From NCBI GenBank assembly GCA_026770575.1, contig MU657202.1:53949-117948 (forward strand): 64,000 bases of DNA, written 5' to 3'. Both the position numbers and the translations under genes were made by a program. This DNA is from Pelagophyceae sp. CCMP2097 (Eukaryota; Sar; Pelagophyceae). Below, in pieces: positions 47,001 to 56,616 of the stretch (positions are counted from its first letter, which is position 1; every line of letters begins with the position of its first letter). Below the pieces are notes generated by a model. It did not search any database, was not told the origin of the DNA, and saw only the letters and a list, made by a program, of their open reading frames with translations.

Positions 47001-50000
47001 CTGCGGAGCTTCGTGCGGCGGAGCTTCGTGGAGGGGCGCACAGCCGCCCGCAGGGAAGGCGCTCTCTGGAGCAACGGCCTCTTCGTCGTCGTCGTCGCCG
47101 CCGTGCGCAAGTGCCGATACGGGCACGTCGTCGTCGTCGCTCGTCGCCGCAAGTATCGAGATGTGCACCTCGTCATTTTCGTCTTGCGCCAACGCTGACA
47201 CAGGCATGTCGTCGTCGCTATCGTAATCCTCTTCGTCGTCGTCCATCTCCGCATCGGAGACGTCGCACGCCGCGTGAACGTGTGCCATCGTCGCGGGCCC
47301 GGCCTCGACATCGGAGAGAGGCTCCTCGCCGCTGGTCAGATCCACCACCACCAGCCGAGCGGCCATCGGCGTCGCCTCGGGTACCACCGTCGTGCGCGGC
47401 GCAGCAGCGTCTGCGGCGTCGACCCGGGCCTCGGACCGCGTCGGGTGCGTCGGCGCGGTGACGTCAAAATCGTCGCCGTAGTCGTCGCCATCCCCGCCGT
47501 CGTCGTCTCCGACATCGTCGCGACGCACTTCCGTCATCGGCTCGACGGCCAGCACCACGGCGGCGATTAAGGCCGGGACTACCAAAACCACGGCGTCGGC
47601 CTCGTCGTCATCGTCGCGACCCACTCGCTCCGTTGCCTGCTCGACGACCAAAACCTCGGCATCATCGGCAGCGCCGTCAGCAGCCCCGTCGTCCTCGGCC
47701 GCGCCGTCGTCGTCGGCCCACGGGGTGACGCCCGCGTCAGCCACCAAATCGCTCGCGGTCGACGACGCTTCGTCGTCGCACTGTTCGTTTGGCACCTCGG
47801 CGCGCGCGCCGATCGGAGCATCAAGCGCGGCCTCGTCGTCGGCCGAACCGTCTGTGGCGCCCGCGTCCACCACCAGTCGTTCGTTGTCGCTCGCGGTCGA
47901 CGACGCTTCGTCGTCGCACTGTTCGTTTGGCACCTCGCCGCGCGCGCCGATCGGAGCATCAAGCGCGGCCTCGACGGCGGAAGGCGGCGCAACGCGGGTG
48001 GCTTCGTCGTCGGTGCAACCGGTGGCTTCGTCGTTGGGACCGGCGTCGTCGGAACCGTCGATGTTGGGACCGTCGACGTCGGAACCGTCCTCAGAACCGT
48101 CGTCGGTACCGTCGTCGGAACCGTCGCCGGAACCGTCGCTGAGCGCCTCGGACAAAAAGGCGGCGCTCGAGCTCGCCGCAGGCATCGTGTCGACGCCGGG
48201 CAGCGGGGCCTCTGCGGCTCCTCCGAGCGCCGCCGTCGGCATCTCGTCGGACGATGCGACTTGGTCGGACGAAACATCAGAAGCAGCGACACGGTCAGAA
48301 GCAGCGACTTGGACGTCAGGAGCAGCGACCTCGATGACCGTGAAGCGAGCCTCCATCGCCGCCGCGGCGTCCCGCGGCGCTTCGGAGTCCTTGTCGAGCG
48401 CCGCCGTGACGGTCGGCGGCTCTTCGACAGCGAACGGTTCGACTTCGGCGGCGCCGTCTGACGCAGGTTCGACTTCGATGACCGTGAAGCGCGACTCTGC
48501 CGCCACTTGAGCCTCGTTGAGGCCGGTCGCGGCATCGGCCCAGTCCGCGTCGAGGTTTAAAATCGCAGTGGCCGTCGGCGTGAGCGGGAGGCCGTCCACG
48601 GCGAGCGCGTCAACATCGGCGTCCGACATGAGGGCAAGTTCGGCACCGTCGGCGTCCGACATCACGGCGTCTGAGGCGTCGTCCGCGCGCGACTCGTACG
48701 TCGCCCAGACGGGCGGGGCGCGCGCCTCGAAGAGGAGCGAAAAGGCCGCATCTGACGCAAAAAAGGCCGCATCTGACGCGCCCTGCCATGCCGACGCGAC
48801 GGCCGCGGGCGATTCCGGCGCCCGTGCCACGTCGACACCGGCCGGCCCGGGCGCCGGCCACGCCGACGCGACGACTGGCCGCTCCGGCTCTGGCGCCCTG
48901 GCGACATCGGCTGACGCCGACGCGACGGCGGGCCGACCCGGTTCCGGCTCCCACGGGACGTCGACGCCGCACGCGACGTCGATGCCCGTCCGCCCGCACG
49001 CGACGTCGACGCCGGCCTGCGCGGGCGCCACTCCGCCCTCGTCGGGCGCCGCGTCGCCCGCGTCGCCCGCCTCGTCGTCGAGCGCGAGGGCCCAGAGGAA
49101 GGGCGCGCTATCGTTCCGCGCTTCGAACATGAGCGAAAATGCCACGTCCGCCTCGTGAGTCGCGTCGCGTTTCCCAGTCGACCCGGAATCAGACGCCACC
49201 GCCACCGCCGGGATGACGTGCAGAGGCCTCGCGGTTTCGGCGACGATCGGGACCGCCTCTGCGTGGCCCAACGCCGCCGCGTCGTTTGGCAAAATCACGC
49301 CGCTCGAGTCCGAGGGCGCGACCTCGGGCGACGCTGCGTCCGCGTGCTCGTCCGCTCGCGTGTCGGGGAAAGTTGTCGCGCGCGCCACAACAACGTCCAC
49401 CTCAAGGACCAGAGCTCCGGGTCGAGCCGAGGCCATCTCGCATTCGGCCGCCTCGCCTTCGGCCGCCTCGCCTTCGGTCGTCTCGCCTTCGGTCGTCTCG
49501 TTATCGGTCGTTTCGCCTTCCGCCGCCTCGACTTCCGCCGCCTCGCCTTTGGCTTCTTCGGCGCTTCTTTGCTGTTGAGCGGCAGCGGGACGCTGGGCCT
49601 CGACAGAGGCCATGTCAAGAGTGATGACATCCGCCTCAAGCGCCGCGTGCGCCGGCGCGACTCCCATTCGCCGCGACATCGTCTCACGCAATTCAGACAG
49701 CGTCGCCCGCGCGTCGTGCACCGTGCCGCCCGCCGGCGACACGCCTCCCGCTGGGCCGCCCGAGGCGCGCTCATCGGAGCCGCGCTCGTCGGAGTCGCTC
49801 TCATCGGAGCCGCGCTCGTCGGTCTCGGATCCTGTCGCCGCTTGGCTGCGAACCGCTTCGCTGCCAACCTTGGGCTCTTCGACGCCGCCACCGTTAAGAG
49901 GCGCCGTTGGAAAGCCGTCGTCGACGTCGCGCACAGCAGAAGCATCGAAGAACGACGACGAAGCCGCGCCGAGCGGGGCCGCAGCAGCAGAGGACGATAA

Positions 50001-53000
50001 TTGAAGATCACCGTCTCCATTGTCTTCGACGTCCCCGTCTGGCGTGGGTGGGCCGTCGTCGACGTCGACGCTGCGAGCGGCAGGCTGCGCGAAGAACGCG
50101 GCGGCGGCGGAGGCTGCGGCGAGTGCGTGTTGCGCGGCGCCGTGCGTTTCGGCGACGGCCGCGCGCGCCTCGGCGTCCTCTTCAGAGTCCTCTTCAGAGT
50201 CCTCTTCCGAGACTTTTGGAGGCTCCGCGTCGTAGACGACGTCGTAGTCGCCTTGCAGCGTCGGCCCGACGGCGGCGACAGTGGCCGCGGCGGGCGCGTC
50301 CGGCGCGCCCGATGTGGACTGTGGGGTGTCTTCCGAAACTATTTTGAAAAAGTCCGACTGTGGGGTGTCTTCCGAAACTATTTTGAAAAAGTCCGTCGAC
50401 GTCCCGACGTCTTCGACGCCCGCGGCGCGCGCGGTGCCGCGCTCTCCGCCGCCGCGGCAGCTCCGATCCGCATCGGCGGCGTCGCCGCTCCTCGGCCTTG
50501 ACAGAGCCGCGCCGGGTCTCGCCGTCGGTGCGTCGTCATCCGCCGCCGCATCATCTGCCGGCGTGTCGTCGTCCACCGGCGCCTCGCCGACCTCCGGCGC
50601 GTCGTCGACCGCCAGCGCCGCATCATCCACCGGCGCTTTGTCGAATGCCAACTGCTTATCGACCGCCGGCGCGTCGTCATCCGACTGCGCCTCGTCGACT
50701 GCCGGTGCCTCGTCCGCGGGCGCCGTCGCGGCGCCGTCGTCAGAGTCGTGGCGAATTGCTCCGATGGACGGCCGCCGCACGCCGTCGTCCGGCGCGGCCA
50801 GCGCGGCGCTCTTGAAAGAGGCCATGGCGTCGGCCGCCGCGCGGCGCGTCGGAGACCGCGCTTCGTCGCCGGCGGCAGTGCGCGCGGTGGTGGGGCTCTT
50901 CGCTGCGTCGCTGCGTGGGAAGTGGTGCCTGCGCAGGCTGAGCGACGGCGACGACGACGCCGGCCGCCGCTGCGACGCCGCGGGCGACGGCGGCGTCGGT
51001 GGCTGCGGCGTCGACGGCGCCCGCCGCGTCATCGCCGGCGACGCCGGTGGCGACTGGAGCGCGAATAGGGGCGGTGCTCTGAGCGCGGGCTTTGGGGCCA
51101 TGGAGGGCGAGACGTAGGTGCGGAGATGGTCGGGTTGGCAGGCCATTTCGTCGTAATCAACTTCAAAAGGACTTTTGGGAGATGACACCGACCGCGCCAA
51201 GGCACCCGGAGACGCCGCGCCGCGGTGCCGCGGCGGCGAACGGAACGGCGAGCCGGCGGCGGGCGAGGCCGCTCGGCGAGGCGAGGCACCCTGAGGCGAG
51301 GCCTCTTGACGAGAAGAGGCCTCTTGGCGAGGCGAGGCTTCGTAGCGAGGCGAGGCCCCGCTGCGAGGCGAGGCCCCTGGCTCTTCGACGTGGACCGCGG
51401 CCGAGCCATCGTCCACGGCCAGGTCCACGGACAAGTCGACGGACAAGTCGATGGACAACTTGAAGTCGATGGACTGGTCCACAGACGGGTCGTCGGAACC
51501 CCTGGAAGGGTCCTCGCCCGGCTCCGAGGCTCCAATGTCCCCCGGCTCCGATTCGCCGACTTCTTCTGCGACGTGGCGAGGCGCGTCGCCCGTGCCGCCG
51601 TCGCCCGCGCCGCCGCCGTCGCCCGCGCCGCCGCCGCCCGCGGCGTCGTCGCCCGCGGACACGTCGCCGGATCCCGCCGCGGGGATGAGCGTGATGCAGA
51701 GCGCGTCGCCGCTCAGCCCGTCGCGTTTCGTGACCCGCCTTTGGTCGTCTTCGCGTTGGGCGGCGCCGCGGAGCGCCGGGTGGAGCGGCGCGTGGCCTGC
51801 CTTGACGCGCGTGGCAGCGGCGGCCTCGAGCTTTGTCTGGACGTCGCGGTGCTTCTGCGGGTGATAAAGCGCCACGAACAACTCGCGGTCCGGCGTCGAC
51901 TCGTCGGGCCGCTGCAAAATGAGGCCCGCCACGACCGACGACAGCTGAGGCAGCTGCGCGTCGGCGCCGCCATCCTCGTTCCGCTTGACGGCGATCCTGC
52001 GCGCACCGAGCGCCGCAGTCGTCGAGACGACTGCCGCGTCGAGGGCGGCGCGCGCGTGGGCCGTCGCCTCGTCCGGGAACCGCTGCGCCGCAATTTCGGC
52101 GCACTTCTGCGCCGCGAGTTGTGCGTTCTTCGCCGCTTTCGCGGACTGCGCAGCCCGCGGCACCAGCGCATTTACGACCGCGCCCGCCGCCGCCGCCGCG
52201 CGCGCCAAATCCGCTTCCTCCGATTCGACCGCCGCGTCGACGGCCGCCTCCGCGTCGGCCGCCGCCAAAAGCGCCGCCTCGGCGTCCGAAACGGCCAGCC
52301 CCGCGGCGGCAGTGGCGCACGCAGACGCCGCAGCGGCCAGCGCGGCTGCCGCTGCCGCCATCGCGTACGCGCGCGCCTCGGCGGCCACCTCCACGGCCTT
52401 TGCGCACCGCACAGAGACGTTGCCGCGGCCCTCGACCTCGAAAGACGTGGGCGCGGCGGAGACAGCCGGTGGGGCGGCGGGCGAGTACTGCTGCTGCTGG
52501 ACGGCCGCCGCCTTTGGAGCGGGAGCCGCCGCCTTCTGCACGGCCGCGGCCGCTTTAGGCGCGAGTGCCGCCTTGGGCGCGGGCGCCGACTTTGGCACTG
52601 GTGCCGCCTTTGGTGTGGGCGCCTCGGCGGGTGCGGGCGCCGCCTTGGGCACGGACGCCACCGTCTTGGGCGCGGCTGCGGCCGCGTTTGGTGCGAGTGC
52701 CGCCATTGGCGCGGGTTCCGCCTTGGGCGCAGGTACTGCCTTGGGCGTGGATGCCGCCTTTGGCGCAGGCGCCGCCTTGGGCGCGGGTGCGGACGCTTTG
52801 GCGGGTGCAGGTGCCGCCTTGGGCGCGGGTGCCGCCTCTGGCGCGGGTGCCGCCTCTGGCGCGGGTGCCGCCTCTGGCGCGGGTGCCTTGGCGGGCGCAG
52901 GTGCCGCTGCCTTGGGCGCGGGCGCCAGGGCGGGCGTAGGTGCCTTGGCGGGTGCGGGTGCCGCCTCTGGCGCGGGTGCCTTGGCGGGTGCGGGCGCCAC

Positions 53001-53954
53001 TGCCTTGGGCGTGGGTGCCTTGACAGGTGCGGGTGCCGCCTTGGTTGCGGGCGCAGCCGCCTCGGGCGCGGGTGCCGCTTTTGGCGTGGGTGCCGCCGTC
53101 GGCACGGGTGCGGGCGCCGCCTTGGGCACGAGCCGCGCCGCGGGCGCCTTGCCCGGCGCCGGCGCCGGCGTCCACGGCTCGTCGATTCCGGCTGGCCATT
53201 CCGGCGGCGGCAGCGACGGCGGCGGTGGCGGCGCACGCACGGGCGACGGCGCACGCGTGGGCGACGGCACGCGCACGGGCGTCGGCGCGCGCACGGGCGT
53301 CGGCGCGCGCACAGGCGTTGGCGCACGCGTGGGCACTGGCGCCGCGAGTGCGGGCGCACGCGCGATCGGCGTGACCGGCGGCGCCACAGGTGCGGGCGCG
53401 CGCGCGATCGGCGTGACCGGTGGCGCCGCGGGGGCGGCGTCGCGCCGCGGTGGCCGCCGGAAGAGGCGCGACACCACCGAACGCTTCGGCGGCGGCGCCG
53501 CCGTCGCGGGGAAGAGGCGGGAGACGGGTGACGTCGGCGGTGAGTTTTGCGCCACGGGCTGAGGCGGGAAGAGGGTCGCCACCGACGAGGGTTTTGACGG
53601 GAAGAGGCTCGCCACCGCCGAGGGTTCTTGCGGCTGCGGCGTGTAGATGTGCCGCGGGCCCTGGCGCGCCGCCTTTAGGTTGCGCGGCTCGGGCGTTTCT
53701 GGCGACGACTGCGGTGTCGGCTGCCTTGGGCGGACCGGGGCCGCCGCGTTTGGCGGGCTTGCGCCGCCCCTAAGGCCGCGGAGGGCGTCATCGGCGCCGT
53801 GCGAGCCCCAGCGCGGCGGGCTGTTCGCTTTGCGAGCTGACCCTGGGGCGTCCTTTGTCGCCTTTGGCGTCTTCACCGTGGGGATGCCCGGCGACGAGGC
53901 CGTCGCCGGCGCCGCGGGGCCCTCCCGGCCCGCGCGCCCGCGAAACGTGAACAT
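44034..53954 (-). CDS. Giant disordered low-complexity protein (3,231 residues, 2 exons)
   Basis: Exon 1 is 53954-44622 (9,333 nt); a 225-nt intron with GTGAGT donor and CTAG acceptor joins exon 2, 44396-44034, in phase 0. ATG 53954 (M-F-T-F-R-G-R-A-G-R) is chosen; the frame also extends a little upstream without an ATG. In order: a Pro/Ser basic N terminus; Pro/Ala/Lys repeats (P-K-A-A-P-A-P, about residues 250-490); an Ala-rich helical segment with D-R-E-L-F-V-A-L-Y; long Asp/Glu/Ala-rich acidic tracts; tandem acidic P-V-S-A-L-A repeats; and a C-terminal charged coiled-coil-like region with a second K-L-F-V-A-L-Y. Exon 2 ends P-A-N-I-W-R-P. Composition suggests an acidic intrinsically disordered scaffold; no catalytic domain is recognised. 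If the intron is retained the frame runs on to a stop at 44424. Confidence 0.8.
44397..44621 (-). mobile_element. Candidate TIR element/introner forming an intron
   Basis: The intron of the giant disordered gene contains inverted repeats: 44468-44488 (ggctgcccgtggcgacttgat) and 44568-44589 (atcaagtcgccatggggcag...), about 19 of 22 positions pairing, including a 12-nt perfect core. The about 80 nt between the arms are AT-rich and hold a second palindrome, ggggccct/agggcccc (44514-44521 / 44529-44536). This is the layout of a small MITE-like element. Introner elements of DNA-transposon origin are known from Aureococcus and Micromonas, so an intron-making insertion is plausible. No target duplication was established. 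Confidence 0.5.
46420..47225 (-). repeat. Tandem about 115-residue repeat with acidic PVSALA motifs
   Basis: Two full copies and one partial copy lie in the disordered protein. Each has acidic stretches with [VLM]-P-V-S-[AS]-L-A two or three times, then D-D-D-E-A-V-x-P-E-S-A, A-P-L-H, and R-W-L-D-G-F-G-E-R-[VA]-V-S-P-E-[RK]-V-H. Seven P-V-S-[AS]-L-A cores plus one variant (V-H-I-S-I-L-A) can be counted. Confidence 0.85.
47749..47972 (-). repeat. 86-nt near-identical direct repeat (138-nt offset)
   Basis: 47749-47834 and 47887-47972 differ at one position that I can see. They encode the duplicated segment D-A-P-I-G-A-R-x-E-V-P-N-E-Q-C-D-D-E-A-S-S in the disordered protein. Near identity at synonymous sites indicates recent duplication or gene conversion. 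Confidence 0.9.
50317..50394 (-). repeat. Exact 39-nt tandem duplication (13 residues x2)
   Basis: 50317-50355 and 50356-50394 are identical and encode D-F-F-K-I-V-S-E-D-T-P-Q-S twice. The unit is hydrophobic and AT-richer than the surrounding Ala/Asp-rich sequence, so it stands out as a possible binding motif. Confidence 0.95.
52520..53180 (-). repeat. Pro/Ala/Lys low-complexity repeats
   Basis: Many copies of P-K-A-A-P-A-P and A-K-A-P-A-P-E-A-A units are encoded by gcgggtgccgccttgggc-like repeats on the plus strand. Part of the disordered protein, they resemble extended polyproline/alanine linkers. Confidence 0.85.
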
Positions 53955-54121
53955 CCGACGGCGCGGCCGGCGCTCTGTAGCGCTCTGTTTCAAATAGCTC
54001 TGCGCAGCTGCGGTCACCGGTTCCGGAAATCCACGGAAAGAGTCAACCGGAAATACACTGTAAGCGACTGTTTAAGCCACCTTTGGAAAGGGTTGTTCCG
54101 GCGATACCCGCGAGGTGCAAG
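53955..54121. promoter_or_regulatory. 167-bp bidirectional promoter region
   Basis: The region lies between the start of the disordered-protein gene (-) and the DUF177 gene (+). The octamer ccggaaat occurs twice (about 54033 and 54051). No TATA box is evident. A shared promoter is inferred from spacing. Confidence 0.45.
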
Positions 54122-55006
54122 ATGGTGCTGGTCTGGGCCGCGGGCCTGCTGTCGCTGGCGTCTTTCGGCGCGGTGGCGTTTGCGCCGGCGGGCCGCGCGG
54201 TGCGGCGGACGGCGCGGTCCGGGGTCGAGGATGGCGAGTGCGAACTGCCGCGCGTCATGTCCATCGCCAAAATCGCGGCGAGGCGCGGCAAGACGGTGGA
54301 AAGGACGCTCCAGCCCACGGAGGACGAGTTTGAAGCCATCGCAGAGCGTGAGGCGCCCTATATAGGCTCCTTTTCTATAGTTCGTAACTAGAAAGTAGGC
54401 CTCGACGTGGACGCGGTCCTGGCCCTCTCTGCGCGGATCGATCTCACGAGCGCGGCCGACATCGGCGACGTCATCGTGCGCGGCGCCATCACAGCAAAGC
54501 TCGAGCAGACGTGCGTCGTCACCGGGGAGGCGATGGCCGTCGACTACGCGCAGAACTTTACCGTCGTGGCCACGACGCGAGAACCCGACGGCAAACCCAA
54601 GCGCGGCGCCCCGGTCTTCGAGGCCGGCGGCGCGGAGAGGCTGGACGCCTTCGACAACAACGTCGACGTCGGCGAACTCGTACTCCAGTGCGTTGCTCTA
54701 CCGATGGTCTCTCGGAATACCCATAGGAATGCCTCTATGCCGAACCTTGAGACCCGTTTGTCGGTCAGGTTCCTGGCCATGGCCGTGGACCCGTACCCGC
54801 GGTCCGTGGTCCGCGCCGACGGCGCTATTGTGGGCTTGCGCGACCGCAGCGACGAGGAGACGCGGGCGGAGGCGTTCGAGCTCGGCCGCTTCGACGACGG
54901 AGAGGTCAACACGCGCGCCGAGTACCTCGACTTGGGCGCAGCTATCCTCGGCAACCCCGACCGGAGGCGAGACGGTGGCCGAGAAGAGACGCCACGCTCG
55001 AATTAA
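54122..55006 (+). CDS. Plastid-targeted DUF177 / YceD-family protein
   Basis: Model: 54122-54347, 54399-54687, 54769-55006 (250 residues); introns of 51 nt (GTGAGG...TAG) and 81 nt (GTGCGT...CAG), phases 1 and 2. Residues 1-20 are a signal peptide followed by G-A-V-A-F-A-P, the stramenopile plastid-import motif with Phe at the cleavage site. The mature part has V-R-G-A-I-T-A-K-L-E-Q-T-C-V-V-T and, across the second intron, V-D-V-G-E-L-V-L-Q / F-L-A-M-A-V-D-P-Y-P-R. This is the DUF177 signature (V-D-L-G-E-L...L-A-L-D-P-Y-P-R). DUF177/YceD proteins are associated with 23S rRNA accumulation and large-subunit ribosome biogenesis in bacteria and plastids; that role is by family. The 81-nt intron is a stopless multiple of three, so retention would give a 27-residue insertion in the conserved motif. 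Confidence 0.88.
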
Positions 55007-55118
55007 ATCCTTGCGAACTTTCATGAAGGGACCGTGGGAACCGCACAAAGACCCAAGTTGACGTGTCAAGCTCCGCTTCGAATCCGCCTATCCCCGCGTT
55101 GCGCGCCCCCGTAGATCC

Positions 55119-56205
55119 ATGGCGCCCACGCTGCTCGCCGCCGCGGCCTTGGTCGCCGTGGCCGGCGCGTTCCAGGCGCAGCAGCCGCAGCGCGCGCCGG
55201 CGGCGGCTTTGGGTAACAAGGCAGAGTCGGCGACCTGAGCAAAACGCAGGGCGCGCCCCGCGAATGCCAACGGCAAACGTGGCTCCCGAGAACCACTGCC
55301 TTAGGCGCCGCGCGGCGCGACTTCCTCGGCGCCGGCGCGGCGGCTGCGTGCCTGCCGTTTTTGGTCGCGGCCGCGCCGGCCAACGCGGCGTCGCTGAACA
55401 AGGTTGAGAAGGCTTTGTCGGGCCTCGGCCTGCCCGCGCTGGGCGAGCTGCCGGGCGGGTTCAACGCTTTGCTGGAGACATACTCCCAGGGCCGCGGCAA
55501 CAAGCCGCTGCTCGTCCGCTTCGCCTTCCCGTGAGTCCCCTTTCGCGTCTTCGATGCCGGCATATCGCCGTCGCAGGTCGAGCTGGCTCGTGGTGAAGCC
55601 TTCGGTGAACACGAACGGCGAGTCGGGCACGATTTCGGCGGGCGATTATGGCAAAGCTGACTCGGCGTCGCTCTTCGTCTCCCCCGAGGTCGGCGAGCTG
55701 ACCTCGCGCGAGTTCTTGAACAAGGTCGTCGTCGCCGGCATCTCGCAGCGCGGCGACAACCAGTACCAAAGCTTCAAGCTCGGCAAGGTACGGCACAAGG
55801 CGCCCCGAGACGTATCCGAGTATCGGTTTGCCCGACTCTGGACGTAGGTGACGCCCGGCGAGAAGGGCTACACGTTGGTCGAGTACAAGTACGAGCTTTT
55901 GACGGGCGCGGGCTTTGTGATCGAGCGCACGGGCGTGGCTTCCGTGACGTCCGTCGGCACGGGGTCGCAGGCGCTCATCACCGTCACCACGTCGACGCGA
56001 TGGAAGAAGCTCGAGGACACGCTCAAGGCCGTGCGAACGCCGCGTCTGTTTGGAGGCACCGAGACCGCATTGCTTGTTGGAAAAAGTCTTGCTTGCGAAG
56101 AAACCGCGCCGCCCGGGAACCGACGCCTCTGTAGGTCGCCAACTCGTTCCGCGTCTACGAGACGACGGCCGAGGCCGTCAACACCATCTCGTCGGAGGAC
56201 AATTA
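55119..56205 (+). CDS. PsbP-domain protein, thylakoid lumen
   Basis: Model: 55119-55212, 55305-55530, 55577-55787, 55848-56030, 56134-56205 (261 residues); introns of 92, 46, 60 and 103 nt, all phase-consistent. Residues 1-18 are a signal peptide ending A-G-A-F. A second, twin-arginine lumen signal follows: [14 protein letters not shown] ... A-N-A. The mature protein has the PsbP core: [29 protein letters not shown] and a terminal [18 protein letters not shown]. PsbP proteins bind the lumenal side of photosystem II or act in its assembly. Whether this is the oxygen-evolving subunit or a PsbP-like/PPD relative cannot be decided from the sequence alone. It lies 112 bp after the DUF177 gene on the same strand. 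Confidence 0.9.
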
Positions 56206-56616
56206 AGGTCCCGGGCGCCCGCCCGCCTCAGAGGACCTCCTTTCCGAGGAGCCTCCGAGAGACCCCGACGGCCGCCGAAGGCCGTTGGCGAACACCGGCC
56301 CCGGCAGCCCCCGCGGCCGGCGTCGAAGGGCGTTTGCCCGGAGAGGGCCATCTCCGGCCGCCTCTCGAATAGCGTAGTCGTGTGCTACTTTAAAGTCACA
56401 CGATCACAGGCGTGCGTGGGCCCTCGCCGCCGTGCTGGGACAAGGCGGGCGCCGGCCGCCGCATTCGAACGTCCAGGTGCCACGTTCAGTTTCAAAGCCT
56501 GGGCAGTGGCCCGACTCGTCACCGGCCGACGTCACGGTGTTGCAAAAGTATCGCTAAAAGAAGACCTTTGGCGATATAAAATCCTGTCCGAGTCGACTAG
56601 TCGTGAGTCGACTGCA
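56206..56616 (+). promoter_or_regulatory. Intergenic region with TATA-like box before helicase
   Basis: This 411-bp region has no coding frame. gatataaaat at 56573-56582 lies 34 nt before the helicase ATG and could be a TATA box, although that would make the 5' leader very short. A palindromic gacgtcac-like site lies near 56529. GC-rich inverted repeats (cggccgccgaaggccg) occur near 56262. Confidence 0.45.

Noticed and set aside
51225..53531. 768-codon plus-strand frame opposite the disordered-protein gene
   Set aside because: It reads as Arg/Gly/Cys-rich mirror of Pro/Ala repeats; the minus frame has the better start, length and splice structure.
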